From the NCBI RefSeq assembly GCF_042646385.1, contig NZ_JBHRTO010000001.1, positions 2,790,001-2,854,000 of the forward strand: a stretch of 64,000 bases of DNA. Reading direction: 5' to 3'. The notes under the pieces are model-generated. The model saw only the letters and a program-made list of their open reading frames with translations, was not told the origin of the DNA and made no database searches. The DNA comes from Cypionkella sinensis. Its GTDB lineage: Bacteria > Pseudomonadota > Alphaproteobacteria > Rhodobacterales > Rhodobacteraceae. Each line of letters starts with the position of its first letter. Positions within the stretch are counted from its first letter, which is position 1. Made by a program: the position numbers and the translations under genes. This document shows positions 17,980 through 26,757 of the stretch, in pieces.

Positions 17980-19307
17980 GACGCGTCTCCTTTGGTATTC
18001 GCGCAGAAGTTCAGGGTTGTGGAGTCACTGACAGGGCGATCAAAATGCACCGTCACTTTCGTGATATTGGGCATGGTGAAAGCCGACAACCCTAAGTAGA
18101 AATTCCCAGTAGCCCGCAGCCTTTGACTGCGCTCTATTTTTGAGTGGCGGATTAATCCGGCGGCAGATTCGATGCTAAAATTGGCGACGCGCGGACCTTC
18201 CCCGCCAAAATTGGCATAGATCGCATCGTCAGAGCCGACCTTCAGACTCTCCAGCGAAGCCTCGACGGTGTTGGCGTCAAGCTTGGTCACAGGCAAAGAT
18301 TTGGTGCAGGTGTTGCCTGCTGCGGCGATCAGTTCTTCCAGCGGGGCAGCACCGTATTGCGCGAGGTTATTGTAGATCGGGTTTTCCCAGATCAGGAACC
18401 GCGGGCGCTGCGCCTTGAATTCGTCTGACGTCATGTAGGACGTCATCGAACCGAACTGGTTGCCGCCGGTGATGGCGTAGTTGACGATTTCCAGTTGCGC
18501 ATATTCCGCAAGAAAACCGGCGAAGTTGTTGATCGGGCTGTCCGAATACGAGGTGCCGACCAGAACGGCGGGCAGCACGGAATCGTCAGCGGCAAAGATA
18601 TCGAGGCCCGAGGCGGCCGCGCTGTCGCTGGCGACGGCTTCGGTCTTGTAGGCCATCGTCTCGGTCGGCGGCAGCGCGTTGGCGCAATAGCCTTGCAGGG
18701 TGCGGCGCATCCCCGAGAACGCAACTTCTGGCGCGATCGGGGTGGTGACAAAGGTTTGCTTTGGCAGATCGGCATAGGCGGGGTCGGCCTTGATCCGCGC
18801 TGCAATGGCCTGCGCGCCCAGTCGCGCGCCTTGCGATGTCCAGTGAAAATCGGCCCCGAAGAATGCGCGCTCGCCACCTTTGTTTGCGCGCAGTGCGGTC
18901 ATCATATCGGGTGCATCAACGCCGGCCTTGTTCAGGCGCGTTACGAAATCGGTGTAGATCGCGTCGGCCACTTCGGGCTGAAAGCCGTAATCGGCGGCGT
19001 GGGCAGGCAGATATTGCGGCATGCCCTGCGATTTCGACGGGATGGTGACATAGATCAGCGTCGTGCCGTTTTCTTTCAGCACTTTCGCCAATTGGCCCAT
19101 CATATGCACGGTGCGATCATCCAGCGGGTGCTGCATACGTAGATCGGCGAAGGTGCGGAAGAACACACCGTCCTTGCCTTCAATTGCGGGCAGCGCGGTG
19201 TTGAACTCGTAATTCGAGCAATCAAAATGCGAGGCGGTTTGCGCCATCACGGGCGCCGCTGCGAGGGACAGGCCAAGCGCCGCCGCAAACTGAAAAGCTG
19301 CGTTCAT
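17976..19307 (-). CDS. algX: AlgX-like polysaccharide O-acetyltransferase (SGNH fold plus C-terminal CBM)
   Basis: A 443-aa exported protein. The SGNH-like catalytic residues known from AlgX are present: Asp153 and His155 in 'GADFHWTSQGA' and the nucleophile Ser253 in 'VGTSYSDSP'. The C-terminal part (about residues 330-443) is a beta-rich region at the position of the AlgX carbohydrate-binding module, ending 'TLNFCANTKG'. AlgX transfers the acetyl group onto the polymer in the periplasm. With AlgI, AlgJ and AlgF all encoded and intact, a complete acetylation pathway is predicted. It overlaps both neighbours by four bases. Confidence 0.88.
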   Translation of the reverse strand: MNAAFQFAAALGLSLAAAPVMAQTASHFDCSNYEFNTALPAIEGKDGVFFRTFADLRMQHPLDDRTVHMMGQLAKVLKENGTTLIYVTIPSKSQGMPQYLPAHAADYGFQPEVADAIYTDFVTRLNKAGVDAPDMMTALRANKGGERAFFGADFHWTSQGARLGAQAIAARIKADPAYADLPKQTFVTTPIAPEVAFSGMRRTLQGYCANALPPTETMAYKTEAVASDSAAASGLDIFAADDSVLPAVLVGTSYSDSPINNFAGFLAEYAQLEIVNYAITGGNQFGSMTSYMTSDEFKAQRPRFLIWENPIYNNLAQYGAAPLEELIAAAGNTCTKSLPVTKLDANTVEASLESLKVGSDDAIYANFGGEGPRVANFSIESAAGLIRHSKIERSQRLRATGNFYLGLSAFTMPNITKVTVHFDRPVSDSTTLNFCANTKGDAS

Positions 19308-20119
19308 TGGGAAACCTCCGTTGGGGCTGTGGCATCAAGGCGGGCCAGCAAGGCCTGCGCCATCGCGACTTTGCCGGGTTCGTTCGAGGCAAGCATCAAC
19401 GCCAGGGCGGCGCGGGCGGCGGGCAGATCAGGGGCGCTGCCGTCTTGTGGCATCATCGCGGCCTGAGCTAGTTTTTGTGCGGCATTGGCATCGCCTGCCT
19501 TGGCGGCCTGCATCAGCCATTTGCGCGACTCGGCGGTGTCTTGGGGGAAAGGCCGACCGATGGCATACATGTCAGACAGACCAAGGGCGGCGGCGGGAGT
19601 GCCTGACTGCGCCAGCTTGACCAGCGCATCCTTGCCGCTTTTGATCTGTTTGTCAGACAGGGTAACGTCCGGCGATTTCATCAGTGCGATCATCCGGTTC
19701 ATCGCGAATTCGCGGCCAAGATAGGACGCCATTGCATAGTAATGCACCGCGGTGGGAAGCACGCTTGTTCTGCCAGACTCCTCCAACTTGCGGGCGTAAT
19801 AGAACGCGGCGAGACCATCGCCGGAATCCGCCAGTTCCTGCATTTCGCTGGGGGTCAGTTCTTGCTTGGCGACCATGCGTTTGTGCAGGGTTTTCAAGCG
19901 TGCCACCGCGGGGTCAACCGGGGGTTTTGCGGCCAAACGCGCCGCCTTCTGCTGAGCCAATCGTTCGGCCAGTTTCGCAGCTTTTTGTGCTTTGCTGAGA
20001 TAGACCTTCGACACCACCGTCGGCGGCACGGCGCGAGGCTCGACCTTTTCGGCAAAGGCGGGGGCCGCCAGCAAGCCGCTGATCATCACCGCCGCGACGA
20101 GTTTCAAGTTAGTTTGCAC
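19304..20119 (-). CDS. Small Sel1-repeat periplasmic protein in the alginate-like operon
   Basis: A 271-aa exported protein of unknown function. A Lys/Ala-rich stretch after the signal peptide ('LSKAQKAAKLAERLAQQKAA' type, about residues 40-70) may be helical or coiled-coil, followed by Sel1-like repeats ('GTPAAALGLSDMYAIGRPF', 'GDANAAQKLAQAA'). The start is placed at the GTG at 20119, because AGGAA lies seven bases upstream and a good signal peptide (QTNLKLVAAVMISGLLA) follows; a TTG at 20137 is the other option. It overlaps algJ by 11 bases and algX by four. The Pseudomonas operon has no gene at this position, so it is a lineage-specific addition, perhaps a second scaffold. Confidence 0.7.
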   Translation of the reverse strand: MQTNLKLVAAVMISGLLAAPAFAEKVEPRAVPPTVVSKVYLSKAQKAAKLAERLAQQKAARLAAKPPVDPAVARLKTLHKRMVAKQELTPSEMQELADSGDGLAAFYYARKLEESGRTSVLPTAVHYYAMASYLGREFAMNRMIALMKSPDVTLSDKQIKSGKDALVKLAQSGTPAAALGLSDMYAIGRPFPQDTAESRKWLMQAAKAGDANAAQKLAQAAMMPQDGSAPDLPAARAALALMLASNEPGKVAMAQALLARLDATAPTEVSQ

Positions 20120-21191
20120 TGGCGAGTTCCTCACCAATCTTGTGTCCGTCCCAAAGTTTCGGATCGGTCAGGTAGCGCAGCGGAATTTCCCAGATCACCA
20201 CCTTGGGCGGGGTGTCGCGGAAGCTGTCAGAAGCCAGATAGCTATCCATCGGTTTGACCGGCCCCTGCCCCTGTTCGGCGGCGTTCAGCACGTCTTGGTG
20301 CAGGTCAAGCTTCAGTGCTTCGGCAAAGCTCCAGCGCGGATTGGCGCTGTAGGACGTGCCGACCAGAACCACATCAACCTGCGCAGCGGCGAAGATGTCG
20401 GACGTGTCTGCGGGGGCGGCCACGACGTAGGGGTTGGCGTCTTCACGATCCAGACCCAGCATCGGCGCGATGCCTTCAGTGGTGACATAAGACACCAGAT
20501 CACCGGCAAACTCGGTTTTCGGTTCTTCGGTGCGGGTCATTTCGGCAGTGCCCAGCGGGATCAGCCCGGATCTCGCCACGGCAGCCGCCACGGTCGCAGC
20601 ACCGTCGAGTGTCCAGTGCGTATCCGTAGCGAAAAAGGCGGGTTTGGTTTTCACCAGATCGACCAGTGGCGTGCGGGCGTCGACGGCGGCAATGTCAGCC
20701 GCTTTCAGCCTTGCCAGCAGATCGGCATAGAAGCCTGCCATCTCGGCTGACAATTCGGGGGTGCCTGCTTTGGCAGCCTCGACATCCACCTTGGCGGGCA
20801 GCGGCACCACAACCAGACGCGCGCCATGGGCGGCCAGCAGATCGCGAACCTCGGCAATCTTGGCAACGGAAGGCGACAGGCTGACGGGCAGAGGGCGGGT
20901 TTCCTCAGCCGTGAACAGCCAGCCATCGTGGCCCACGACCACGCCCTTGCGGCCTTCGCCGATCAGCAAATAGCGCGCTGCACCCATCACGCCAATCGAC
21001 GGCGCGCGGTGCGGCATCGCGGTTTTGTAAAGCGTATCAAAGCTGTGGGTGACAGTGCCGCGCAAAGCCGCCATGTCAAAGGCGGCCAGCTTGCCGCCGG
21101 GTTCTTCATAAACCGCCAGATTGGCAAAGGGGACATAGCCGAAGAACACCACCGGCAGGAAGTACCGCGACATCCGATAAAGTCTTTGCAT
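20109..21191 (-). CDS. algJ: AlgJ-like polysaccharide O-acetylation protein (SGNH/ALGX fold)
   Basis: A 360-aa protein with an N-terminal membrane anchor (about residues 9-27) and an SGNH-like periplasmic domain. The active residues are Asp190 and His192 ('FFATDTHWTLDGA') and Ser280 ('VGTSYSANPRW'). The ATG at 21191 is preferred over the one at 21203, because GGAG sits six bases upstream and this puts Asp and His at 190/192, the same numbers as in Pseudomonas AlgJ. AlgJ accepts acetyl groups exported by AlgI and hands them on towards AlgX. The gene begins 11 bases after the algI stop codon. Confidence 0.88.
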   Translation of the reverse strand: MQRLYRMSRYFLPVVFFGYVPFANLAVYEEPGGKLAAFDMAALRGTVTHSFDTLYKTAMPHRAPSIGVMGAARYLLIGEGRKGVVVGHDGWLFTAEETRPLPVSLSPSVAKIAEVRDLLAAHGARLVVVPLPAKVDVEAAKAGTPELSAEMAGFYADLLARLKAADIAAVDARTPLVDLVKTKPAFFATDTHWTLDGAATVAAAVARSGLIPLGTAEMTRTEEPKTEFAGDLVSYVTTEGIAPMLGLDREDANPYVVAAPADTSDIFAAAQVDVVLVGTSYSANPRWSFAEALKLDLHQDVLNAAEQGQGPVKPMDSYLASDSFRDTPPKVVIWEIPLRYLTDPKLWDGHKIGEELASAN

Positions 21192-21202
21192 GACAGGCTC
21201 CA

Positions 21203-22645
21203 TCAGAACTGGAAGTAAAGAAAGGGCGAGAAGCTGGCCTCGGCCAGTTTCATGATCGCCAGCATGGCGATCAGCGACACCACGGCGACGGGCAGCAAGG
21301 ATGTGGCAGCGGTCAGAGTGCCAGTGCCGCTGACGCCGATGCCACCTTGCGGGGCGAAATACATCTCTTTGCCGATGCGATTGATCTGCGGCTCGGCGGC
21401 GCAATAGAGCATCCCGATCACCAACATCACCATGCTTTCGCCGCTGATCTGGAAGGCAATGTCCATCGGGATGGCAAAGCCGTGCAGGCCGATCATGCCA
21501 GCATAGACATCCATCGCCTGGTGCATGTCGACGGCGCGGAAGGCAACCCAGCCGATCAGCACCAGCAGCAGGGTTTGGATCAGCCCGACGGTCGAGCTGC
21601 GATTGGCCCAGCCGGTTGCACGTTCAATCGCAAGCCAAGCGCCGTGCCAGATGCCCCAGGCCAAGAATGTCATGTTGGCGCCGTGCCAAAGCCCGCCCAG
21701 CACCATCACCGTCATCAGGTTGACATAGGTGCGGGTCGGCCCCACCCGATTGCCGCCCAAAGGGATGTAGAGGTAATCGCGCAGCCAGACCGACAGCGAG
21801 ATATGCCAGCGCCGCCAGAACTCGGTGATCGAGCGGCTGATATAGGGCATGTCGAAGTTCTTGCGGAACCGGAAGCCCATCATCAGACCCAGCCCCATCG
21901 CCATATCGGAATAGCCCGAAAAGTCGAAGTAAAGCTGCATCATATAGGCAACCGACCCCAGCCACGACAGCGCCGCAGAAGGGTCGGGTGTGGTAAAGGC
22001 AATGTCGGCCAAGGGGGCAACGGTATCTGCCAGCAGCACTTTTTTGCCCAAGCCGACGATGAACAGGGCGAGACCATCGGTGAACAGCACCAGCGAATGG
22101 GTGCGGTGTTTGAACTGATCGGCCAGATCCTTGAACCGCAGGATCGGGCCTGCCACCAGTTGCGGGAACAGCGCGATGAAGGCGGCGAAATCGAAGAATT
22201 TCAGCGTGGCATCGGCGTCTTTGCGGGTGACATCAACCAAATAGCTGATCGAGTGGAACACGTAGAACGACACGCCAATCGGCAGGATCAGCCGCCAATG
22301 CACACCAAGCCCCGCGGCATCGGTGCCAAACAGTTGCGCGAGGCTGTCGATGAAGAAGTTCAGATACTTGAACACGCCCAGCACGCAAAGGCAGCCCGCC
22401 ACCCCGATACCGCACCAGACTTTTGCGCGCGGCGTATCGAGATTCTTGGCGATCATCAGGCCGATGCAGAAGGTCCACAGTGTTGTTGCAAACAGCAGCA
22501 GCAGAAAATCAAACCGCCACCAGCCGTAGAACAGATAGGACGCGAAAAGGATGACCATCGAGCGCCCACGGGCGGGCGTCAGATAGTAGATGATCAGGAA
22601 CAGGGGCAGAAACAGAAACAGGAAGGTTTCCGATGAAAAGACCAT
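21203..22645 (-). CDS. algI: AlgI-like MBOAT membrane O-acyltransferase
   Basis: A 480-aa polytopic membrane protein of the MBOAT family. The opening 'MVFSSETFLFLFLPLFLIIYY' is characteristic of AlgI/DltB-type proteins, and the block 'ITEFWRRWHISLSVWLRDYLYIPLGGNR' (broken as EFWRRWHISLS and DYLYIPLGGNR) is diagnostic. The invariant catalytic His321 lies in 'LGGLWHGANMTFLAWG', equivalent to His322 of Pseudomonas AlgI. It moves acetyl groups from a cytoplasmic donor across the inner membrane for AlgJ/AlgX. The start at 22645 has AGGAG seven bases upstream; the open frame further upstream is a shadow of algG. It follows the algG stop codon by four bases. Confidence 0.93.
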   Translation of the reverse strand: MVFSSETFLFLFLPLFLIIYYLTPARGRSMVILFASYLFYGWWRFDFLLLLFATTLWTFCIGLMIAKNLDTPRAKVWCGIGVAGCLCVLGVFKYLNFFIDSLAQLFGTDAAGLGVHWRLILPIGVSFYVFHSISYLVDVTRKDADATLKFFDFAAFIALFPQLVAGPILRFKDLADQFKHRTHSLVLFTDGLALFIVGLGKKVLLADTVAPLADIAFTTPDPSAALSWLGSVAYMMQLYFDFSGYSDMAMGLGLMMGFRFRKNFDMPYISRSITEFWRRWHISLSVWLRDYLYIPLGGNRVGPTRTYVNLMTVMVLGGLWHGANMTFLAWGIWHGAWLAIERATGWANRSSTVGLIQTLLLVLIGWVAFRAVDMHQAMDVYAGMIGLHGFAIPMDIAFQISGESMVMLVIGMLYCAAEPQINRIGKEMYFAPQGGIGVSGTGTLTAATSLLPVAVVSLIAMLAIMKLAEASFSPFLYFQF

Positions 22646-22649
22646 GGTG

Positions 22650-24155
22650 CTACTCCTGAGCGCAAACCGAGGCGAAATCGGCATCATCTGCCGCAGCACT
22701 CGAAATCTGGAAAATGGCCGTCTGGTCGGTGCGGCCTGCGGAAAGATAGGCGGCCTGGTGCTGGGCGAACTCGCCGTCGAACATCCGGGGCAGTTGCTGC
22801 GACAGATCGTTGCCGCGCAGGGTGACAAGGTGCAGCGCGGCACCGGTGAGGCCGATGCGGTTCTTGGCCAGCAGGTTGCCGGAAACATCCATCCGCGCCT
22901 TGGGCAGTTGCGCGCCCACCTCGATCGCAGAGCCCGCGTTGCCATCCAAGGCATTGCCAAGGATCTGCGTATATCCGGTCTTGGTCAGCCGCAGGGCACT
23001 GGCGCCATTGGCGGCAATCACGTTGCCTTGCACGGACAGACAATCGGCGGTCTTGCTGGCAAGCCCGGTCTGCGCATTTTGCAGCAAAGCGTTGCCGCGC
23101 AGGGTGACGCCAAAGCTGCCGCCATCAACCTGCACGCCGTTTCCCTGCCCGCCCAGCACCAGATTGCCCGCGACCAGCATGTCTTGCGAACGCGCGGTGA
23201 TCCGCAATCCAGCACCATTTCGGGTGGCGTAAATCGTATTGCCCAGCACCGCTGCCTTGCCGATCTGGGCCAAGGTCAGGGCACCACCGCGCGAGGATAG
23301 AAAGGCGTTCTGGGTGACTTCCACCGATTTAGGGCCGATCAGAGCAACACCGCCCAAATCCTCAAACCGATTGGCGCGCAGAATAGAGGTTTCGGTGGCC
23401 GCAAACAGCCCTTGGGTCGAAATCACGAAGCCCGCAAAAGGCCCCAGCCCCGCCATGCCAAGGCCCTGCAACCTATTGGCTTCGGCATAGACCTGACCCG
23501 AGCCAGAGGTCAGCACGAAGGGGCGATAGGTGGACTCGGGCTGCGATGCTGCAACGTCACTGCGCAGCGTGGCACCGCGCAGATCAATCTTGCCGAAGTT
23601 CAGCAGGAATGCGCCGCCTGCGGATTGCAACTGCAAGATATCGCCGGGGTGGATCAGCAAGGTAGCCCCCTGCCAGATCACCAAAGGACGCGACAGGGTG
23701 ACAACGCCATCGACCATTGCAATGCCGTCGATGCCATCTGATTTGGCCGCAACGGCCAGGTCTTGCAGGCTGATCACCCCGGCGCTGAGAAAGATCGCAG
23801 CCTTACTGCCGTGCTGGGCCTGTTGGACGCGCAACTGATTGTTGGTGCCTTCCGAGATCGAAAGCTGGGTCAGCGCGATCTGGGTATCGCCCATGGCAAC
23901 TTTAGCCGCATCGCCCGACGGCAAAAGTGCTGCGGGCAGGGATTGCGGTTTGGCCTCGGGTGTCAGACCGTAAAGTCCGGCCATCTGCGCCACGGCATCA
24001 TAAGCAAAATCCACCGAGCCCATCGCATCGGCCTGCCGATGCAGCGCCGCAATGTCGGCCTGCAAGGCGACACTGTCGACAGGTTGCGGTGCCGCCTGCA
24101 TCGCAGAAGCGCTGCCAAGCGCCGCCACCAGCAGATATGCCAAAGCGCGCGCCAT
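22650..24155 (-). CDS. algG: AlgG-like beta-helix protein (mannuronan C5-epimerase homologue lacking DPHD)
   Basis: A 501-aa exported right-handed beta-helix protein in the algG slot of the operon. 'STYRPFVLTSGSG' and 'ANRFEDLGG' align with AlgG landmarks ('DTRPFLL', 'GNTFED'), and regular rungs with 'LRGNALLQN', 'VQGNVIAANG' and 'VSGNLLAKN' follow. AlgG converts mannuronate to guluronate in the polymer and needs the DPHD motif. No DPH triplet occurs anywhere in this protein; the aligned positions, about 293-296, read LTLA. Epimerase activity is therefore unlikely, and a structural role, which AlgG also has in Pseudomonas, is the better guess. It lies one base after the algA stop codon. Confidence 0.8.
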   Translation of the reverse strand: MARALAYLLVAALGSASAMQAAPQPVDSVALQADIAALHRQADAMGSVDFAYDAVAQMAGLYGLTPEAKPQSLPAALLPSGDAAKVAMGDTQIALTQLSISEGTNNQLRVQQAQHGSKAAIFLSAGVISLQDLAVAAKSDGIDGIAMVDGVVTLSRPLVIWQGATLLIHPGDILQLQSAGGAFLLNFGKIDLRGATLRSDVAASQPESTYRPFVLTSGSGQVYAEANRLQGLGMAGLGPFAGFVISTQGLFAATETSILRANRFEDLGGVALIGPKSVEVTQNAFLSSRGGALTLAQIGKAAVLGNTIYATRNGAGLRITARSQDMLVAGNLVLGGQGNGVQVDGGSFGVTLRGNALLQNAQTGLASKTADCLSVQGNVIAANGASALRLTKTGYTQILGNALDGNAGSAIEVGAQLPKARMDVSGNLLAKNRIGLTGAALHLVTLRGNDLSQQLPRMFDGEFAQHQAAYLSAGRTDQTAIFQISSAAADDADFASVCAQE

Positions 24156-24156
24156 C

Positions 24157-25629
24157 CTACAGCACTGCCCCTGTCACCGCAGCAGCAGCTTCGGGCTTGG
24201 TGAACAACGACGCCACCGCCTTGACCGCCGAGGCCGCAACTTCAGCCACGCTTTCGGCGTCATGCGTCATCAAAAGCTGCATGGCTCGCAGTTCTTTCGA
24301 GCCGGTGTTGGTCAGCGGCAAGGTCACATCGGCAGGAATGGTGACGCTGTCACCGCGTGCGACCACCACCATCTGGCCCTCACGTTCATAAACGCCACCG
24401 CCAGTCAGGAAGGTCAGCAGGCTGGGGCCGTGGCCGGTGCCGTTGACGCGCAGGGATGCACCGGGGGCAATCACCAGCATCCGCATGTCATAGCCATCAT
24501 CCTTGGCCAGCAGTTCGACCTGACCCCAGTTGGTATCACGCAATAGGTGGCTGGTGACTTCGGGGCGGTTCAAGCCCTTCAAATGCTCGACCACCTGCTT
24601 GACGTCCTGCGAATGGTCGCGGTTCATCACCAGCAGTGCATCCGGCGTATCGACAACGATCATGTCGCGCAGACCAATTACTGCCACCAGACGCGAGTCG
24701 CTTTGGATCAGCGAGTTATGGGTATCCAGCGCCAGAACATCGCCGTTGATCACATTGCCCAATGCATTGCGGGCAGAGATTTTCTGTACCGCATTCCAAG
24801 CACCAACATCATCCCACTGGATGTCACGGGCCGGGGCCAAGGCGACGGCGGTGGAGCGTTCAAACACCAGCCGCTCGGTCGGTTCTGATTTGGCTTTGAC
24901 AAAGGCGGTTTCTTCCAGATGCAGCGCGCCGTTGATCATCTTGCCCGCGCTGACGGCGGCAGAGACGGCGTAGAAGGTTTCAGGCTCGAAGCGGTGAAAT
25001 TCCTCGATCAGCACATCGGCGCGGAACAGGCTGATGCCAGAGGCCCAATAGGAATAACCTCCAGAAATCAGCGCCTGCGCGCGTTCGTAGGGCGGCTTTT
25101 CGATGAAGGTTTCTACCCGGTGCAGGCCGGGATAATTGGTGTAACCGCCGCCATCGACAATATAGCCATAGCCGATTTCCGGGTAGGCTGGCGGAACGCC
25201 GAACAGCACGATGCGGCCATTGTCGGCGGCTTGCTGCATGGCCACCACAGTGGCGTTCAGATCGCCGGTGATGATGTGATCCGATGGCAGCACCAAAAGC
25301 TGCGCTTCAGGGTCTTCGGCGATGGCGACCAGTGCCGCCGCCAGAACTGCGGGGCCAGTGTTGCGGCCCATCGGCTCTGCAAGCACCGTCCCCGTCAGTT
25401 GCAGATCACGCATTTGCCGCGTGACCAGTTGGGTATGCCCCGCGCTGGTCACGATGATCGGTGGCTTGAAAACACCGCCGCGATGGCGTTGCAGGGTGGT
25501 CTGAAAGTAGCTGAGGCTACCCTTGCCCTGCACGGGCTGAAACTGCTTTGGCTGCTCGACCCGAGACATCGGCCAGAGCCGCGATCCCATGCCACCGCAA
25601 AGAACCAAAGGGTAAATCGACGTTTTCAT
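24157..25629 (-). CDS. algA: Mannose-1-phosphate guanylyltransferase with degenerate PMI-like C-terminal domain
   Basis: A 490-aa protein of the type II GMP/PMI family, which makes GDP-mannose, the precursor of GDP-mannuronate. The guanylyltransferase half (about residues 1-345) is intact: 'PLVLCGGMGSRLWPMSR', 'EPMGRNTGPA', 'VLPSDHII' and 'VETFIEKP'. The C-terminal cupin, which in AlgA carries phosphomannose isomerase, aligns in outline ('TNWGQVELL', 'SVTIPADVTLPLTN') but has lost the QMHHHRAEHW metal site (here RVNGTGHGPS) and the later metal-binding His. Fructose-6-phosphate conversion must then rely on another PMI. The start at 25629 has GGAG six bases upstream. Confidence 0.87.
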   Translation of the reverse strand: MKTSIYPLVLCGGMGSRLWPMSRVEQPKQFQPVQGKGSLSYFQTTLQRHRGGVFKPPIIVTSAGHTQLVTRQMRDLQLTGTVLAEPMGRNTGPAVLAAALVAIAEDPEAQLLVLPSDHIITGDLNATVVAMQQAADNGRIVLFGVPPAYPEIGYGYIVDGGGYTNYPGLHRVETFIEKPPYERAQALISGGYSYWASGISLFRADVLIEEFHRFEPETFYAVSAAVSAGKMINGALHLEETAFVKAKSEPTERLVFERSTAVALAPARDIQWDDVGAWNAVQKISARNALGNVINGDVLALDTHNSLIQSDSRLVAVIGLRDMIVVDTPDALLVMNRDHSQDVKQVVEHLKGLNRPEVTSHLLRDTNWGQVELLAKDDGYDMRMLVIAPGASLRVNGTGHGPSLLTFLTGGGVYEREGQMVVVARGDSVTIPADVTLPLTNTGSKELRAMQLLMTHDAESVAEVAASAVKAVASLFTKPEAAAAVTGAVL

Positions 25630-25699
25630 TGCGTGCTCCGCTGAGACGTTGCCCAAAGTGGAAGTCTGAAAAAGAGGGGTAGAAGGCGTGACTGTCAGG

Positions 25700-26737
25700 C
25701 TAGAACCAGGATTTCTTGATGATGGTTAGTTTGGCGAATTGACCGGATTGGTCGGCTGGCAAAGGCGTTGAGGGGATCAGCCGCACCGGCAGGCCCGCAT
25801 CCGTCGGCTCGGCGCGCAGGCTCGCGGAATCGACGGCAGCGTTGATCGTGCTGCCATCGCCAAACTGCACCTTGACGTGATCGGCGAAGGCGAGTGTCAG
25901 CACATCGGCGGCAGGCACGGTTGCGGCGATCACTATAGGAGCGTCGGCGGTATGAACGCTTAGCATCGGCTCACCTGCTGTCACTGTGGCACCGACGGTG
26001 GCGGCCAGCGCGGTGGCCGTGCAATCGCAGGGCATCGCAATCGACAACATCTCGCCCGAGGTGGCGCGGATGGTGAAGGCGACCTCGCCCTTGGCGGCGG
26101 CGAGGTTGACATAATCGACCTGCCCGCCAGCAGTGGCGGTCAGCGTCATGCCGTCTTGAACAGCCAAGCCGGGGGCGGTCAGTGGCTGGGTGAAGATGCG
26201 GTTATAGGCCAGAGTGCCAACCGCTGCGATCAGGGCCAGCGTGGCCACTGCCAGCCCGGCGCTGCCCACAACACGGCTGAAGGTCAGCCGTTTGGCATTC
26301 ATTGCGGCGGCGCGGTTGGCAGGTGAGGGGATCGACGGGGCAACGCCAATCACCTCGCCCAAGGCAACCAGATCGCCCGCAATGTAGGAATTGATCAGAT
26401 GGCGCAACTGCGGCAAATGCTCGCCCGCCGGATCGACGAAGCTGACCGTGGCGTGACCATTGCCGCGATCCAGCGCCTGCACCTGGCCCAGCACCTCAAG
26501 CGTGACGCTGAAGCCTTTGAACGGGAACATGAAGCGCATCAGGCGGGTCGCGCCATCCAAGGCTGGGTCCATCAACCCGGTGATCTCAGCCGCGACCAGC
26601 GACAGCCGCTCGCCCTTGAATTGCCGCCCGTCGATACCGACGACAAAGGGAATATCCAGCAAAGGATGCTCGCCCTGCACTGGCAGGTTGGGCAGTGTTT
26701 GGGTCGTAACGGTATTCTGGGCGGTGTTGGTGTCCAT
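25700..26737 (-). CDS. alg44: Alg44-like polysaccharide co-polymerase, PilZ site degenerate
   Basis: A 345-aa protein with the Alg44 layout: a cytoplasmic N-terminal PilZ-like beta-barrel (about 20-105), one transmembrane helix (about 155-180) and a periplasmic HlyD-like domain. Alg44 binds Alg8 and activates polymer synthesis on c-di-GMP binding through RxxxR and DxSxxG motifs. Here the aligned stretch 'GEHPLLDIPFVVGIDG' has no arginine pair, and the second motif position reads AAEITG. Direct c-di-GMP control of this synthase therefore looks lost. The gene lies 20 bases after alg8 and 70 bases before algA. Confidence 0.78.
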   Translation of the reverse strand: MDTNTAQNTVTTQTLPNLPVQGEHPLLDIPFVVGIDGRQFKGERLSLVAAEITGLMDPALDGATRLMRFMFPFKGFSVTLEVLGQVQALDRGNGHATVSFVDPAGEHLPQLRHLINSYIAGDLVALGEVIGVAPSIPSPANRAAAMNAKRLTFSRVVGSAGLAVATLALIAAVGTLAYNRIFTQPLTAPGLAVQDGMTLTATAGGQVDYVNLAAAKGEVAFTIRATSGEMLSIAMPCDCTATALAATVGATVTAGEPMLSVHTADAPIVIAATVPAADVLTLAFADHVKVQFGDGSTINAAVDSASLRAEPTDAGLPVRLIPSTPLPADQSGQFAKLTIIKKSWF

Positions 26738-26757
26738 TTCAGCGATCCTTCACGAAT

